Positions 23,534 through 36,000 of a stretch of 64,000 nucleotides of DNA are shown here, piece after piece. Numbering within the stretch: position 1 is the stretch's first letter; the number at the start of each line of letters is the position of its first letter. This DNA is from Mytilisepta virgata. Lineage: Eukaryota; Mollusca; Bivalvia; Mytilida; Mytilidae. The notes beneath the pieces were generated by a model that made no database searches, had not been told where the DNA came from, and saw nothing but the letters and a program-made list of their open reading frames with translations. Made by a program: the position numbers and the translations under genes. The stretch is taken from NCBI GenBank assembly GCA_028015205.1, contig CM051514.1:620001-684000 (forward strand), in the 5' to 3' direction.

Positions 23534-25880
23534 TAGCTCACCTGGACCAAAGGTCCATGTGAGCTTTTACCATCACTTGGCGTCCGTCGTCGTCGTCGTC
23601 TGTTAACAATTTTTCAAACGTTAACTTGTCCGACACCATAAGTCCAATTGCAACCAAACTTGGTACATTTGTTTAGTGGCATTATGTGTACAAAAACGTC
23701 GTTCGGATTTTTGATTCGTAAAAAAAGATGGCCACCATGGCTAAAAATAGAACATAGGGGTAAATTGCAGTTTTTTGCAAATAACTCAAAAACCATAACA
23801 GATATCAAAATTCTGGCATAGGGTAAAAGTGTTCAGCACCTCAAGATCTACCTGCCCTGAAATTTTGAAGAAGATCCAACGACCCATGTAGGAGTTATTG
23901 CCCTTTTTCTGCATTTTTTCCAAATTTTGCACTTATTAAGCTCAATATCTTGGATACTATAAAGGAAATTTGAAAAATTTAAATTTCATATTGTTAGGCA
24001 CACAAAGATCTACAAAATTTGTAACAGGATCGAAGTTGTAGGTTCGTTCCTTTTAGGAGTTATTCCCCTTAGATCGTCAAAATTGACCATTTTTGCAGTC
24101 TTTATTCATTGTAATAAAATCGTTAACTCCTCTTACACCATAAGTTTAATTGCAACCAAACTTAGTGTAGTTGTTCCTTGGCATGAGTGCTACTAAACTA
24201 TCGTTTGGATTTTTGATTTGTAAAAAAACATGGCTTCCATGGGTAAAAATAGAACATAGGGGTAAATTGCAGTTTTTTGCAAATAACTCAAAAATGGTGA
24301 CAGATATCAAAATTCTGATGGGAAGCTAAAGTGTTTAACACCTCAAGATCTACCTGCTTTGAAATTTTGAAGAAGATGTAACCACCCATGTAGGAGTTAT
24401 TGCCCTTTTTCTTGATTTTTTTTTGAAATTTGTACTTATTAAGTTGTATGATCATTCCTTTTAGGAGTTATTCCCCTTAGAACATCAAAATTGACCATTT
24501 TCACAGCATTTCCCTTAGTTTGCAAAATGTTTAAATGAGCCCTTTAGGAGTTAAAGTTTTGTCCCTTAAATGTCAAAATAACTGTTGATGCCTTATAGAT
24601 GGCAAACTGTAGAAAATGAAAAAAAGCTTTTGATTGCGTGTAAATTTGTTTTTATGTTATTATTTCAAAAATCTTCTCCTCTGAAACTACTGAATGGATT
24701 TGGACAAAACTTAGCATGATTGTTCCTTAGGGTATCCTGCACAAAGTTTGTGCTTCGATTTTTGATCCGTCGTAAAACATGGCCACAGTTACTAAAAATA
24801 GAACATAGGGGTCAAACAACAGTTTTTCGCAAATATCTCAAAAATCATCAGGTTACGGCAAATTCTGGCAGGTTGAAAGTGTTCAGCATGATGAGAGCTA
24901 CCTGTGTGCTGATTTTCGTGAATATCTGTCAACTGATGTTAGAGTTATTGCCCTTTTTGACATTTTTGGCTTTTTTTTATGTTATTATTTCAAAAATCTT
25001 CTTCTCTGAAACTACTATTCAAAATCAAATGAAACTTGGTAAGATTGTTCCTTAGGGTATCCTGCAAAAAGTTAATGCTTGGATTTTGGATTGGTCGAAA
25101 AACATGTCCGCCCTTACTAAAAATAGAACAAATAGCTGTTTTTTGCTATTTTTTCCTGAATTATAGAAATAAAATGAAGATGAAAGCTACTTTGATGGCA
25201 AACATGGTATCCCGAGTTGAATGGTGATGATGAAAGTTTGTTTTGGATGGCCATTTTTAAAATGGCTGCCATTTTCCCGCCATTTTTTACACTTGCTCGG
25301 ATTTCAACAATATTTGGTTTTTAAAGTAAACATGGTATCCTTAGTGAATGGTGATGATGAGAATGTTGTATAACAATGATTAAACTTCATAATATGTGAG
25401 CTTTTAATTGCCATCACTTGGTGTCCGTCATCATCGTTGTTAACAAATTTTCAAACATCTTCTCCTCTGAAACTACTAGGGGGATTTGGATGAAACTTAG
25501 CATGATTGTTCCTGCAATATTTCCTTTTCAAGTACAATAAAAAGCCTTAACCCACAATTTTTACATAACTTCTTTCAAACATTTTAAAAACGAAGACAAC
25601 ATATAGACCAAAAGATTTATACATGTATTTGAAGATGAATTAAAGCTTGTATTTTGTATTGTGAATCATCAGATTGACCATGACTGTATTTTAATCAAGC
25701 ATAGGGAGAACTCATGCCCATTTCTTTCCAGAGGTTCTTGAAAGGCTTTTAAAGGTATTTTCAGCATTTTATGTGACCTTAAATACTCAGTTTAATTTAC
25801 AAAAAAACATTAATATATTAATTTAGTTTATAGTCATTGTTTGCCAGGTGAGCGATTCAGGCTCTTGAGAGCCTCTTGTT
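23534..25880 (+). mobile_element. AGCT-family element, nested inner copy
   Basis: 5' hairpin at 23535-23565 with GGACC/GGTCC inner stem, GTCGTCGTC run, units ending with the CCCGCCATTTTTTACAC block, and 3' end CAGGTGAGCGATTCAGGCTC / GAGCCTCTTGTT at 25846-25880. It interrupts CCCGCCATTTTTTACAC of the outer element; the same uninterrupted site occurs at about 16455 and 25277. Confidence 0.85.
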
Positions 25881-26756
25881 TACACTTGCTCGGATTTCAA
25901 CAATATTTGGTTTTTAAAGTAAACATGGTATCCTTAGTGTATGGTGATGATGAGAATGTTGTATAACAATGATTAAACTTCATAATATGTGAGCTTTTAA
26001 TTGCTATCACTTGGTGTCCGTCATCATCGTTGTTAACAAATTTTCAAACATCTTCTCCTCTGAAACTATTAGGGGGATTTGGATGAAACTCTACAAAATG
26101 ACAAATGAGTTAAGCATGGTTTATTGGATAAAAGCCAACAGCTTAGTCAATATGATCAAAGATCAAGCATAATAGAAAGTAAAAAGCCTTAACCCACAAT
26201 TTTTACATAACTTCTTTCAAACATTTTTAAAACGAAGACAACATATAGACCAAAAGATTTATACTTTTATTTGAAGATGAATTAAAGCTTCTATTTTGTA
26301 TTGTAAATCATCAGATTGACCATGACTGTATCTTAATCAAGCGTAGGGAGAACTCATGCCCATTTCTTTCCAGAGGTTCTTGAAAGGCTTTTAAAGGTAT
26401 TTTCAGCATTTTACATGACCTTTAATACTCAGTTTAATTTACAACAAACATTAATATATTAATTTAGTTTATAGTGCATTGTTTGCCAGGTGAGCGATTC
26501 AGGCTCTTGAGAGCCTCTTGTTCGTATTAGATTGAGTCTGGTGAAATACCAGGGTATCCAACTGAAATAATATCCGATAATTCGCCCAATGAAATCAAAA
26601 GTCATATTTCACTCTAGAAAGTAACGTAACAATAGCCTTCGCCAACGATTGTGCTATACAAAGGTCGACACTTAGTCTTCTAAAAGCATAATTTCTTGTA
26701 TTTTCTTGTTAAAACTTCTGAATACATGGAATATTTCAATGTAATAAACAGAATAA

Positions 26757-26901
26757 CTTATCTTGGAATTCGAATACCAAAAATCTACAACTCATGAGCG
26801 AAAAACACTAATAATTCACTCATGTGCTAATTGTATTCGTGAATTAATGTGTTGTTCGGTAACTTGTTGCAGATTTTTAGGTATTCACATTTCAAGATAA
26901 G
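26757..26901. repeat. Foldback palindrome, about 145 bp
   Basis: Left arm CTTATCTTGGAATTCGAATA with CCAAAAATCTACAAC pairs with right arm GTTGCAGATTTTTAGG with TATTCACATTTCAAG. Pairing continues inward (CACTAATAATTCAC against GTGAATTAATGTG) to a centre near 26829, so almost the whole element can form one imperfect hairpin. Probably a miniature foldback element; no target duplication established. Confidence 0.55.
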
Positions 26902-27024
26902 ATATACTATATTTATATGACCCTCATGGACATAGCCTGCTATAAATATCAGGTGAGACACTGAAATGCATTGAACATATTATTAAATTTAATTTACTCA
27001 GCCTTTCTTCTTTAACTTTAACAG

Positions 27025-27087
27025 ATAGGAGCTGCCAAGGGAAGATTAAAGAACTTTATTATAGAACCATTTGTTGAACATCAGCAG
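27025..27087 (+). CDS. ACLY: ACLY exon 1 of window
   Basis: 63 bases, preceded by a T-rich tract and ACAG, followed by GTAGTC. Encodes 21 residues with [16 protein letters not shown], aligning with the FLKNFLIEPFVPH stretch of the ATP-grasp domain of human ACLY. Begins and ends between codons. Confidence 0.93.
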
Positions 27088-30000
27088 GTAGTCAAATAAA
27101 ATTATGGAATATTTTGCTATATTATATTTTAGTTATTTTTCTATTATATTAGAAAAATAATATTTTTCGCTATTTTTTTTTTAAATCGACGTCCACAGCC
27201 ATGCCCACCGGGCAATATAACCTCGCGCAGGTTTTTTCAGGTTTAAATTTCCGGCGCGTGAGTTGTATTGCCTGACGACGTAACCGGAAGTGTCATTTAC
27301 AAACAGTCAACAACAATGTCGTCAAGATTCGCAAACATCGATGATGATGAAATAAATGTTTTACTTGAGGAGAGGACATCTTAAAACACTAAAAGAGTAA
27401 TCAATGAGGCAAAAAGATTACTGGATTCATTCTAATTGGTTAAATATAAATAACAAATATTTCATGTGATTGTGGTCAGTATACAAGAACATTTTTCCTT
27501 GGTACCTTGAATTGCATGGATATGTTATATTGTCCTCTGCCGTTGTATAATATTTTCTGTACTTAGATAGCCATCAACACTTGTCTACAGATAGGCCATT
27601 TAGAACATACTAAATAAAAAATCTTTGATACCAATTTGATGCACAGGATGTGCATATTTCATAAATTTACAACTCAAGTTGTGCTCAAGGTCTAAAATTT
27701 TTAAAACCAAAACAACAATCCAAAAAATTGAAGAGCAAATATCAAATACCAAAATGACAAAAACGGATAAATCCAGAACCATCTAAGGACCGAACACACT
27801 ATATTCGGATAAATTTTTTTGCATACTATGTGCATTTCTGAATTAACCTTTTTTATCGTATTTGACCCAATTACTGCACTGGCTAAAAAAATGGGATAGG
27901 GGATGCTAATTTGAGTCATCAAAGTATTTTATTTGGAAGTCAAATTGGCAGTGATCCTCACTCTAAAGTGGCTGGAGGATTGGAAATTCATTGTTACAAG
28001 GAACTTATCAATCTTCTACAAACTGTACAGCAGGATAAATAAACATGAGTACGGCACATAACATCCATTGAAATTGAAAGCGGCTTCCTTTTTTTTTTGG
28101 CTGAAAAGTGACAAGGGGCACTTATAGGAATAGCTTTGCTAAATAGTATGAATAGGGCAGGCACACTCGTGAGAAAAATGGAAATCAATGAAACAATTTC
28201 TGAAAAATTGTGATCAACAGAAGAAAATGGGCCTAAACAGTCAATATACAAGCATATTACTTTGCCAAAATAAAATAGCATACTGTCAGTGGACATAAAT
28301 ATTCATCATTTCATATTTTTAGCTCACCTGACCCGACATGGCTAAAAATAGAACATAGAGGTAAACTGCAGTTTTTGTCTTGTATCTCAAAAACTAAAGC
28401 ATTTAGAGCAAAACTGACAGGGTAAAAATGTTTATCAGGTCAAGATCTACCTGCCATTAAATTTTCAGACGAATCGGTCAACCCTTTGTTTGGTTATTGC
28501 CCCTGAATTGTTAATTTTAAAGAAATTTTGCAGCTTTAGGTTATTATCTGGAATATTATTATAGATAAAGACAAACTGTAAACACCAAAAATGTTCAACA
28601 AAGTAACATCTACAAATAAGTCATTGAGGGGGGGTGGGGGTGGGGGGGTGGGCGGGGGGAGGGGCAGTGGTGAATTGAAAAAATCTTCTTATATGAAACT
28701 GCAAGGCCAGTTGGATCTTGGCAGTAATGGTCCTTAGGAGGTTCTCTTTCAGAAATATGTCCGATGATAACTAAGATGGCCGCCACACCTGAACTTAGTT
28801 TAACATAGAGCCTTATGGGAAAATTCATTGAAAAATCTTCTTGTCTGAACCACATGACCAATTGGAACCGGACTTGGCAGCAATGGTCCTTAGATGGTCC
28901 TCTTTCAGCGGTGTGTCCGATGACCCGGACTGTCAACCAAGATGGCCGCCACAACTGAACTTATTGTAACATAGGAAAATTCATTGAAAAAGTTGTTTCT
29001 TGTCTGAAACAACTTGACCAATTGGAACCAGACTAGGCAGCAATGGTCCTTAGGAGGTCCCCTTTCAGAATTGTGTCTGATTTCATGCACTGTGAACCAA
29101 GATGGCTGATACAGCCGAACTTAGTTTAACATAAAACCCTACGGGAAATTCACTCAAAAATCTTCTCGTCTGAAACCACTAAGCCAATTAGAATTAGACT
29201 TGGTAGCAATGGTCCTTAGATGATCCTCTTTCAGAATTTTGTCTGATGATATGAACTGTCAACTAAGATGGCCGCCACACCCGAACTTAGTTTTACATAG
29301 GGCCCTTTGGAAAAATTCATTGAAAAATCTTCTTGTCTGAAACCACTTGACATATTGGACCCAGACTTGGCAGCATTGGTCCTTAGGAGGTCCTCTTTCA
29401 GAAATATGTCCAATCACCCGGATTGTCAACCAAGATGGCTGCCACAGCCTAACTTAGTTAAATATATGACCCTATAGGAAAATTCATTTAAAAATCTTCT
29501 TGTCTGAAACCACTTAGCCAGTTGGAACGAGACTTAGAGTCTTTTAGAAATGTGTCCGTTAACTGGACTGTCAACCAAGATGACTGCCACAGCTGAACTT
29601 AGTTTAACATAGAACCTTATAGAAAAACCAGCCAAATTGACAAATTGACTGCAACACTTAAATTTTTAGGTCTGCTCAAGGTGAAAAGTTAAATCCAGGT
29701 GAGCAATACAGGCTCTTGAGAGCCTCTAGTTTTCATTATGTTCTATATAATATACATTTTTGGCAGGGCTAATCCAGCTTACGGTATGGTGAATGTCAAA
29801 CGGGCTGGCAGATGGGCAAATATTAATAATGTCAATTGACTGTATCCTCAAAATAAAAAACTAACATGTGCCAATTTTACCCAAATGTATCGCCTAAAAA
29901 ATATTACTTTTGCTTCATTTCCAGTTCTGTTCTCATCCTTGCTCTCATTGTCATCATGTTGTCCTTGTTAGGATCCAAATAGTTCAAACGCCTTTTGATG

Positions 30001-33000
30001 AGAGATAAGGCAATGTAAAATCAAGTTAGATGACTTTTGTGCTGCATTCTCCCTATAGGAAGAGTCCTACAGAAATGGGAAATCCAGGAAACAACATTCC
30101 AAATTTATACCAGGAACCCTTATGATTTTTCTTTCACAGAATGAAGAATTTTATGTATGTATATACTCTCACAGAATAGCTGACACCATTTTATTCCATC
30201 ATGAAGGAGGTATAGATATAGGTGATGTTGATGCAAAGGTAATTCAGAGTACAGTCACTGGCCAAATGGCAATGATGCTAATACATTTTGTTAAAATGTT
30301 TGCAAAATAAATATAAATAAAGTCATATTAAACACTAACTTTGTACTATAATTAATTATAGAATATGTTCATTTAATCTCTGCAGTCTTCACACTAGCTG
30401 TAATTCATACTAAAAAAGTATAGAACTCAGAACAGTTAAGGCAATGGTGGGAAACTATTTTAAAAAAGACAGAACTGAATGATATCTGAAATGTATTTAG
30501 CTCACATGCCCCTAAAGGGCCATGTTAGTTATTGCCCTAACTTGGCGTCTGTCATAGTCTTCATTATCCGTTGTAATGGTCATAATGTTTTCTTTGAAGA
30601 TATTCTCTGGAAGTACAAATGGTCATAATGTTTTCTTTGAAGATATTCTCTGGAAGTACTAGGCTAATTAGAACAAAACTATGGTGGAATGGTCCTTAAG
30701 TGGCTCTCTTCCTAAAGTATTTGAGGCATCCTCAAATTTCCAAACAGCATGGCTGCTGTAACTAAAAATAGTAAAAAGGGGGATGAACTTTTAAAATAGA
30801 TCTTCTATGAAATTACATGGCCAGATGAATTTGTCCCTGTGTCCTAGACTGCCAACCAAGATTGGTGACATAGCCGTACAAGTTTACTAGTTTAATATAG
30901 GAGTCTATAGGGAAAATAATTTAAAATTATCTTGTGTAAAACCTTAATAAATTGGAACCAACTTTGGCAGGAATGGTCTTTCACAGTTGTATCGAATGAC
31001 TCAGAATGTCAACAAGATCGCTGCCACAGCCAGACTAAGTTTAACATAGGAACAATAGTAAAGTTCATTTCAAAATCTTCTGTACTAAAACAACTTGGCC
31101 AATTGGGGTCATATTAGATAATCTGGACTGATGATCAAGATTGCTAAATGTACAATAGCCAAACTTAACAGGAACATTGCAAAATTTTTTAGTCTCAAAC
31201 TACTTTGCCACTTGCGTCAAAGTTATGCATGAGTGGTCCTTAGACAGTCTTGCTAACTCTTGAACTACTGAGCAAAATGGAACCAAACTATGCAGGAATG
31301 GTATTTATCATTTGGCCAACTCCGTCAACTAGGATGCCCATCTGTGAAACTTATCTATTGATACACAAGTATAATACAAGTGTAACATAGTGAAACCTAG
31401 CATACAACAAATTAAGAGCTGGTAGAGTCTGAGAGACTGCTTTTATGGCTTTCGATTGTCAAATTGAATCATGTGAGCAATGCAGGCCCCTTGGAACCTC
31501 TTGTTTCGCTATTCCAAGCTTATATTTACCTTGTACTCAGGGTTGTCACATGTAAAAAATTATGAAAAAGCTGTTTAAAGACAAAAGTTAACTTTATATA
31601 GTATATTGATAGGCTGTTAAGTTGGAAGTACCAGTAGGAGATAACCTTACAGAGGACAGTGTACTATCAAATCTTCTCATCAATGCACCAGCAAACAGTA
31701 AACAGTAAGTAAGGAATAGATTTCTACATGCAAAGTTTAAACATATTGTGTAGTCACAGTGGCTTATATTTTTTGGACAAGCTTTGTGATGGGATTTGCC
31801 AGTGCTTTATACATTTTTATAAATTTTATTTTTTAGTCTACAGCATGAAACTGAAGCCAAGATTTTAATTACAATCCAATTATATTTACAATGTTTCATT
31901 ATGAGCATATATTAAGAGGATACATACCAGGCTATGTCTTGATAGATTTTGAAACACCTTGCACAGCTTTTCGAAAGTGGCTTAAGAAGTGAACAGCGGA
32001 AAATGGTTCTATCCTTTGGACTGCTTCTTGGATGGTTCAAGAACTCAAACCAGTATGGCCACCAATACTTGAAACAGAAAATATGCAAATGGTGATATGT
32101 TTGAGTACTGAAGGTTGCACATAATTTCTGAACCATTATATCCATCTGTTTTGTTGATATTTTGTCTTTCAGGTGTTTATCAAAGTTCATTGTGTCATTA
32201 TATAGAGCATACAGAGATTTACATTTTACCTACCTAGAAATCAATCCACTTGGTAAGTGATACTGATAACCTGTTATAATTGAGTGGAAACAAATCTGGC
32301 CAGTTTCAAATCCATGTTAGATTTTGAATGTTTGCTGAGTACATCATAGAAATCTCAAAACTCAGTATTTCTTGAAAAAAGGAAACAATAATGATGTCAG
32401 AATAATTAAACCTTTCTTACATTTTAATACAGTGCATTTACCGTGACAATAAAGTACAACACAACCCAGCTAATTTTAGTCACAATCAAATTTACAATAA
32501 TTATGGGTCATAACCCATGATTATTGTAGAGTGAAATTGATTTAATTTTTGCATTTTAGTCTATTTCTGGAAAACCTGCCATATGTCGATGATTCATTAT
32601 TTTTCATGGGATAAAAATTAACGAAAGGATATATTATGAAACTTTCATATATTTAAAATAATTCTAAAAATGATTTGCTCTCATACAAATAAAACGGTAA
32701 TTCTGATTTCAGGAAGATTGGGCATCTGTGTTTTACAGACACATTTTATAGTTAAAATCTAAGAAACAAGCTTTTTTAAAACTTACATGTTATTTTTCAG
32801 TGTTCACTGGAGGGAAAATCTACATTTTAGATCTAGCAGCTAAGATTGATCAGTGTGCTGAGTTTCTGTGCAAAGCAAAATGGGGTGATATAGAATTTCC
32901 TCCCCCCTTTGGGAGAGATGCACTTCCTGAGGTGAATATAACAAGAAACATGCAGTAAAAAATGATTTGATTTCTTTATGTTAGCCAGTATCATCTTGAT

Positions 33001-36000
33001 TAAAACAACTTGGCCAATTGGAACCAGACTTGGTAACAGTAGTCCTAAAATGGTCCTCTTACAGAATTTAGTCTGATGACCCAGACTGTCAACCAAGATG
33101 CCCACAAGGCCATGCTAAGTTAAACATAGGACCCAAGAAAAAATTCGTTTATAAATTTTCTTGTCTGAAACCACTTGGGCAGTTGGAACCAGACTTGGCA
33201 GCCTTAGATAGTCTTCTTTCAGAATTGTGTTTAATGACCCAGACCAGACTGTCAACCAAGATGGCCACCACAGCCATGCTTAGTTTAACATAGCAGCCTA
33301 TGGGAAATTCATTTTCAAATCTTCTTGTCTGAAACCACTTCTTTGCCAATTGAAAGCAGACTTGGCAGCAAATGGTCTTTAGATGATCCTCTTTCAGAAT
33401 TGTGTTCGAACCAAAATGGCTCACAGGCAAAGCTTAGTTGAACATAGAACCCTACGGTAAAATTCATTTTAAAATCTTCTTGTGTTAAACATTTGGCCAA
33501 TTGGAACCAAACTTGGCAGCAATAGTCATTACATGATCCTCTTTCAGAATTATGTTTAATGACCCTGACTGTCAACTAAGATGTCAGCCACAGAACTTAG
33601 TTTAACATAGGACCCTATTGAAAAATCAGCCAAAATGACAGCTACATACTCAAGGTGGACAAGTTAAATCTAGGTGAGTGATACTGGCTCGAGAGTCTGT
33701 AGTTGTGGTTTTTAAAGCCTGACAGTTTATTGAACTTAGATTTATTTTACTTTCTTTATGATAAAAATAGAAATTCACTATAGGCAATGCCATTTATAAG
33801 AATTGATTATTACAATATTTGACTGCTGATAGTAATTTTGACACAAGTGACAATAGGATAGTGTTACTGATCAGTTATATATATATCCAGTCTGGGTTCC
33901 GTTTTTCTACATTGGACTTCTCATGGTGTCAGTAATGCTACTCCTACATGGTAACCATATAAGTTCTTGGCTAGTACTTTAATCTATTAGGCTAGTGTAC
34001 AGAAATTTATACTCCTGTTAGTGAAAGGACTGAAAAATAGTATGAGGTTCTTAGGGTACTCAAGTTCTATCATCTTTATACCCGCATTGCCCATCAATCG
34101 TACTGTCCGTTGGTAAACTTTTCACATTTCAACTTCTTCTCCAAAACCCCATGGCCAAATAAAAACCAAACTTGGTTCACTGGATTTTCCTCTACAAAGT
34201 TTGTGTTTTTAGTTCGATCCAAAATTTAACATGGCTGCCAGGGCCATTTATGCACTCTGATTGGTTGAAATTTAAAAAATCTGAAACTACAAAAGCAATT
34301 GAATTGTTATATTGCAGGAATTATCCTTACATGGTCCTCTACAAATTTATGTTTTTTGTGCCGATCTGAAATCCAAGATGACCGCCACCACGGGACACAT
34401 TTAACATGGGATCCTATTGGAAATACATACGAACATCTTGTCAGAAACCGTTTGACAGATGGAAGTAATATTATGTCTGAATAAACAGATAATGGTCCCT
34501 AACAAAATGGATGTTTTTGGTGCCATTCCAAAATTTAAAAACATGGCTGACAGGGCCATTTATGCACTCTGATTGGCTGAAATTTAAAACATCTTCTTTA
34601 CTGAAACTGCAAAAGCAATTTGAATTGTTATATTGCAGGAATGATCCTTATAAGGTCGTCTACAAAATTTATGTTTTTTTTAGGCCGATCTGAAACCCAA
34701 GATGGCCACCACCACGGGACACATTTAACATAGGATCCTATGGGAAATACATACAAACATCTTCTTGTCAGAAACCGTTTGACAGATGGAAGTAATATTA
34801 TGCATGAATGAACAGATAATGGTTCCTAACAAAATGTATATTTTTGGTGCCGATCTGAAATTCAAAAACATGGCTGACAGAGTCAATCGTGCACTCTGTT
34901 TGGCTGAAATTTCCAAAACCTCTTCTTTGAAACTACAAAAGCAATTGAATTGTTACATTGCAGGAATGATCCTTACATAGTACTCTACAAAATTTATATT
35001 TTTCATGCCGATCTGATATCCAAGATGACCACCACCGCATGGCTGAAATTTCCAAAACCTCTTCTTTGAAACTACAAAAGCAATTGAATTGTTACATGGC
35101 AGGAATGATCCTTACATAGTACTCTACAAAATTTATATTTTTCATGCCGATCTGATATCCAAGATGACCACCACCGCATGGCTGAAATTTCCAAAACCTC
35201 TTCTTTGAAACTACAAAAGCAATTGAATTGTTACATGGCAGGAATGATCCTTACATAGTACTCTACAAAATTTATATTTTTCATGCCGATCTGATATCCA
35301 AGATGGCCACCACCGCAGGTCACATTTAACATGGGATCCTATGGGAAAATGGTACTTAAATGGTCCTCTTGTCAGAATTCTGTTGGATGACCCAGAAAGT
35401 TAACCAAGATGGGCACCACAGCTGAACTTAGTTAAACAAATGACCCTATGGGAAAATTCATTAAAAAATCTTCTTGTCTGAAACCACTTAGCAATTTGAA
35501 CCAAACTTGGCAGAAATGGTCATAAGGTGGTCCTCTTTCAGAATTATGTTCGATGACCCAGAATGTCAACAAAGATGGCCATCACAGCTGAACTTAGTTT
35601 AACATAGGACCCTGTGGGAAAATTCATTAAAAAATCTTCTTGTCTGAAACCACTGAGTCAATTGGGACCAACTTTTCAGCGATGGTCCTTAGATGGTCCT
35701 CTTTCAGAATTGTGTCCGATGACCAGGACAGTCAACTAAAATGGCTGCCACAACCGAACTTAATTCATCATAGGACCCTATGGGAAAATTCATTAAAAAA
35801 TCTTCTGATCTTAGACTAATTGGCAAATTAAGACCAGACTTGGCTGCAATGGTCCTCTTTCAGAATTGTGTGTGATAACCTTGAATGTCAACTAAGATGG
35901 CCACCACACCCTAACTTTGTTTAACATTGAACCTATGGGAAAACTAGCCAAGATAACTGCTACACTTACATTTGCAGTCCTGCTGAAAGTGGACAAGTTA

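Larger units (their letters stand above)
20008..26521 (+). mobile_element. AGCT-family element, outer copy with two nested insertions
   Basis: 5' hairpin from 20009 (GGCC stem). The body is split by an ATAC-family element (20570-22403) and by another AGCT element (23534-25880), resuming each time within the interrupted unit. The 3' end CAGGTGAGCGATTCAGGCTC / GAGCCTCTTGTT is at 26487-26521. Own sequence adds up to about 2.3 kb. Core units carry ATTATTTCAAAAATCTTC and AGCATGATGAGAGCTACCTG. Confidence 0.8.

Noticed and set aside
1..27024. Missing N-terminal exons of ACLY
   Set aside because: I looked for the conserved N-terminal blocks (for example KPDQLIKRRGK) in the unique stretches and saw none; they may be upstream of the window or missed by eye, so none is called.
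27994..28296. 100-codon minus-strand frame
   Set aside because: No recognisable domain, crosses a homopolymer and lies inside an ACLY intron without splice or promoter support.
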